From positions 20,904,894 to 20,968,893 of the forward strand of contig CAKMRJ010003334.1 in NCBI GenBank assembly GCA_928212115.1: a stretch of DNA of 64,000 nucleotides. The letters run 5' to 3'. The DNA is from Lactuca virosa (taxonomy: Eukaryota > Streptophyta > Magnoliopsida > Asterales > Asteraceae). Shown here in pieces: positions 60,392 to 64,000 of the stretch; the stretch's first letter is position 1; each line of letters opens with the position of its first letter. The position numbers and the translations under genes are program-made. The notes under the pieces are model-generated. The model worked only from the letters and a program-made list of their open reading frames with translations. It was not told the DNA's origin and did not search any database.

Positions 60392-60396
<5 letters not shown>
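59650..60396. other. Upstream region of the AP2-like gene
   Basis: It presumably includes promoter sequence. 59820-60170 is GC-richer with short frames on both strands (for example 59973-60173 minus) but no domain. It may be a repeat fragment. Confidence 0.4.

Positions 60397-60443
<47 letters not shown>
60397..60443. repeat. (AT)n microsatellite
   Basis: Uninterrupted AT dinucleotide run. Confidence 0.95.
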
Positions 60444-60446
<3 letters not shown>

Positions 60447-62534
60447 AAAGTTAGTAATTTATAAATTAAGTGAAATGCTATATGTAGATATAAAAGACAC
60501 TATAAAAAGGAAAAGGGAAAATGACTTAGGAGGGTAATCATTTTTTCATTTTGTTTACGTTTAGGCAAATTTTTTTTAATACACATTTGACCATTTAACT
60601 TGTTAAAGATGTTAACATATTATTATTATCACCGACTATCTCAGGTAACAATGGTAACATATGAATACATGTGACAGGTAAAATAGTCAAATGTGTATAA
60701 AAAATCAAATGTGTACAAAAAAACAGAAAATTATCTAAATGTGAACAAAATTAAAAGTTAATTACCCTGATAATTAATTTTTCATATTTTTAATAACGAT
60801 TTAATTTTTCATATATGTTTGTATTATTTTCCAAACGTTATTTTTAAAGTATCTAGGGTGTTCGTTTGGATGGATCGGTTCGATCCGATCCAATTAAGTA
60901 AATCTAAATTGATTTTAGTTTTCAAAATATGGATCAAAATAGTCCAAACTAAATTCAAATCTGATTCGATCCGATCCAATTACAAATCGATTAGATCGGT
61001 TTTTATAATTCGGTTTTCAAAAACCAAACCATTTTATAACGACATGTAATTATAATATTATCCAATTTAATTTTTACAAAAGAAGCAAAAACAAATTATT
61101 TAGTTGTGATTTAAAATCTATAAACAACTACTAAGAAGGCACATTATAGTTTAATATTTAATAGATAAAAAACTTTTGAGAGAAAATACATATTAATATT
61201 TTTTATTTGGTTAAACTTTTTGAACTTATTTGAAAAAATAAATCATAAAATTAATAAATAATTATAGATACATTAGAAATAAATAAACAAGAATTATTCG
61301 ATTTTTTTGAACTATTCGGTTCTTATTTTATAAACCAAAATTAATTCGAAATCCAAAATAATAATTCGGTTTTGATAAAAACCAATCCAAAAATCCGAAC
61401 CAAATAGTTCAATCCAAATTGTCTAATTGGACAATTCAGTTTTATCCAAATAATGTAAATGTTTTAAAATTGTTACAACCTTTTTTAAACTTTTTAATTT
61501 TTTAATACAACATTTTAAACTTATATTTAACGAAAGTATTTTAAAATGTTATATAAAATTATTAAATTTTCATACAAAATCTAGGAAACACTTTAAAAAT
61601 GTTATAAAAGAAAGTTTAAAAATTGTTGTATGAAATTTATAAAAAAAATTGTATGAAAAAAAAACTTGTAAGAAAAATATAAAACATTTAGAAAAATATT
61701 TGGTTTAAAAACACTTATATAAAAAATACATGAAAGTATAAAAAAGTTTAAAAAAAAATTATAAGCAAAATTTAAAACATTGTATTAGAAAAAACGTATA
61801 GGAAAAAAATATCATAAAAATATTGTAAGAAATTATAAAAAGTTTTAAGAAATTTATAAAAAAAAAATTGTTTACATTTAAACAATTTTTTTTAATCATT
61901 TAACAATTTAACTTGTTAATGTGTTTATATGCTATCATTGTCACATGTAATAGCAGTGACAATGATAATATGAAAATACATTTATCAAGTTAAATGATCA
62001 AATATATAAAAAAAAATTGTCTAACCATGAATAAGATATGAAAATGTAATTACCTCTCACAAGTGATTTTCCCAAAGGAAAATTACAAAAATGTCAATGA
62101 AAAATATGTAATTTGGTTTCAGCCGACATTTCCTTTAGCTACCGTTTTTTTGTTTTTAAAACTTTGTGGATTGTTGGCACTTGGCATGGCTTTAAATGAT
62201 CAATTTTAGCATTTTAAGTCAATTTATTGATTCTTTTGCTTCAAATTGATTTAATAATCGATGTATGATTTTCATGAAATACACAAACTTTTTGTCATGT
62301 ATGACAATTAACTTTTTCATTTGTTCAGGTGATATATCTTAAAAATCATATTGATTATTTGTAAGACATTAAGTTGTTATAGTTTAACATAAAAGTGCTT
62401 GAATGTTTAACTTGCTTTGTTAAAGTAGTAAAATTGCTAATACATTATTGCTAAATTATGTGCTTATTAATGATGTGCTTGACTATTTGCTACTTGTGTC
62501 TGAGCAAGTATATTTTGTGAAAAATATACTATAA
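60444..62534. repeat. AT-rich DNA with hairpin-forming MITE-like repeats
   Basis: Two related imperfect palindromes occur: 60560-60770 (arms around cacatttgaccatttaactt and its complement) and 61870-62045 (arms around catttaacaatttaacttgt and its complement, centre near 61953). Between them lies 60855-61445, with inverted ends 'ggatcggttcgatccgatcc' and 'attcggttttgataaaaacc'-like phrases. 61450-61860 repeats 'ttataaaaaaagttt'-like phrases. There is no gene. Confidence 0.5.
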
Positions 62535-63490
62535 CTAGGTGAATATCCGTGCGTTACGCAATATACAATAATATATTTGAAATCTTTTTACAAATATATG
62601 TTTTTTAAATATATCAATGACGTTGTTGTTAGATATTATATAATAAATCTTATAATAAGTTGGTATAAATATTGTTTGTTTTGAATTATATGATAATGTA
62701 GACATCTTTTAAAATTCTATAATCATAATTATCTCAATGACTTCTACCTGCAAGTTACTACTGAATAAATTAAATATAATATTTGGTTTAATGATATTTA
62801 TAGTTATTGTTATGATTGATTAATTTTAAAAAGTTTATTTGTTGAAGATTTTTATTTCTATCATTGTAATTATTTAAAATATCAAACATTGTTTTTATTT
62901 TTTTAAATGTAACAATATAATTTTCGTATATAATGTTACTTTTTAACTATTGTTGTGTAAGTTATTTAAAATAACGTATTTGAAAACTTTTATTTATTTT
63001 AATTTGGTTTTAGAAATTTAAATTTTTTAAAAATTTTATTTGATGAATATTATTAGTTTCTTTGATTGTAATTATTTAAAACAACAAACATTGTTTTTGT
63101 TTTGAAAGATAACATTATAATTTTTTTATATAATATAACTTTTAACTATTCTTATTGTAAGTTATTTTAAGCTACTTATTTGAAAATTCTTAATGATTAT
63201 AAAAAATAGTTTCATAGATTTTTTTGGTTAATTTAATATTACAATTTAGGTTTAACACTATAATTTATAACTTTTAACTATTTATAAAATTGTTTCTCGA
63301 TTTTCATGTTTAACTGAAATTTTGATTTAAGTTAACCGTTTAACATTATATTGAAATTAATAATTTAACTATTTTGCATAAAATCATAAATTATACAACA
63401 ATTGCAACTTTAAAATGACAATTACTCACACATACGACAACATATTTAAACTAATAAGTTAACTATAATATGTTAAAAACTTAAAGTCAT
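62535..63490 (-). mobile_element. Probable Helitron 3' end (minus strand)
   Basis: On the minus strand the sequence closes with GCGTAACGCACGGATATTCACCTAG followed by T: a short hairpin (TGCG-TTA-CGCA) about a dozen bases before a CTAG end, inserted next to T. Plant Helitron 3' ends look like this (hairpin, then CTRR, insertion between A and T). The 5' TC end was not found; the right limit is unknown and the given end is only where the next LTR begins. No Rep/helicase frame is present, so it would be non-autonomous. Confidence 0.5.
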
Positions 63491-63499
63491 AATTTTATA

Positions 63500-64000
63500 T
63501 GAAACGTCCGAAAAATAAGGTTCAAAAATTTCTTTTTAAAATCATTTAAGAAAACCATAATGCATCAACATCATAATAAAATCACAAGTCATGTAACAAA
63601 AACATCATATCCAAATACAGTATCAAAACCATGTATCAAAACATCAGAGTCTAAAACATCCTAAGCTATAAACTGTGGTGTGTGTCATGCAGTCATCCCG
63701 AGCTCTTCCCCTTGCTAGTGGAAGTACCTGAAACCAAAACTGAAATCTGTAAGCACGAAGCTTAGTGAGTCTCCCCAAACTACCGCATACCATATAACTT
63801 GCAACTAAGAGATACAGGCCCCACCCACACTCATTGAGATACGGGCCCCGCCTACACTCCGCTAATTGGGAGATACGGACCCCTCCCACACTCTGCTAAC
63901 CGGGAGATACGGGCCCCGCCCACACTCCGCTGGCTATGAGATTCGGGCCCCGCCCACACTCAGCTACTATGAGATACGGGCCCCGCCCACACTCATCTAA
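63500..64000 (-). mobile_element. Start of an LTR on the minus strand, cut by the window end
   Basis: On the plus strand it begins TGAAACGTCCGAAAAATAAGG; inverted, this is an LTR terminus (…CGGACGTTTCA). It carries the conserved GCTTAGTGAGTC block (inverse of GACTCACTAAGC) near 63756-63770 and a minisatellite from about 63800. The layout is the same as the LTRs at 30.4 and 42.6 kb. Confidence 0.7.
63800..64000 (-). repeat. ~32-bp minisatellite in LTR
   Basis: Six or more units of 'gagatacgggccccgcccac' plus 'actccgctaa' type. It runs out of the window. Confidence 0.9.

Noticed and set aside
1..64000. tRNA or rRNA genes
   Set aside because: Only the primer-binding sites resemble tRNA sequence; no cloverleaf-forming stretch or rRNA core was seen.

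Overview
This is eukaryotic nuclear DNA from a dicot plant. Three multi-exon genes with plant-type introns sit in a matrix of plant LTR retrotransposons, solo LTRs, DNA-transposon derivatives and AT microsatellites. The LTR families with iterated ACTCGACGAGT-type motifs remind me of Asteraceae (lettuce-like) genomes. That placement is a recollection, not something the sequence proves.

Layout. (1) 1-15 kb is accessory: the end of one LTR, a Stowaway-like MITE, a solo LTR with a perfect target-site duplication (TSD), a solo LTR nested inside another solo LTR (both TSDs perfect), and a Mutator-like element with a 9-bp TSD. (2) 15-21 kb holds decayed gene fragments on the minus strand (NAD-malic enzyme exons and phospholipase D exons), one end of another MULE-like repeat and a LINE relic. 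(3) 21.6-23.6 kb is an intact seven-exon minus-strand gene for a DUF155/RMD1 protein (RETARDED ROOT GROWTH type). (4) 23.7-50 kb is a retrotransposon cluster: a Copia relic split by a solo LTR, a tandem Gypsy chromovirus array sharing one LTR (with another LTR inserted in its gag), and a second Gypsy element (41.0-48.8 kb, perfect TSD, large 3' deletion) inserted into an older LTR. (5) 53.2-59.4 kb is a gene island: a plus-strand nine-exon CCR4-NOT subunit 4 (NOT4-type RING/RRM E3 ligase) gene convergent with a minus-strand eight-exon euAP2 (TOE1/RAP2.7-like) transcription-factor gene that carries a miR172 target site. (6) 59.7-64 kb is AT-rich repeat DNA with hairpin MITE-like repeats, a probable Helitron 3' end and the start of another LTR.

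The three genes have separate roles: a DUF155 protein probably in an organelle, mRNA-decay/ubiquitin machinery, and control of flowering time and development. Nothing suggests that they form a system. The least explained signal is in the LTRs. Unrelated-looking LTR families each carry their own iterated near-palindrome near the TATA box. They also carry a minisatellite followed by a shared ACTCACTAAGC...TTTCAGGTA-like block. Some families share both termini but have different middles. Exon boundaries were read by hand from GT/AG sites and reading frame; they need transcript support. Retrotransposon reading frames here are all broken.
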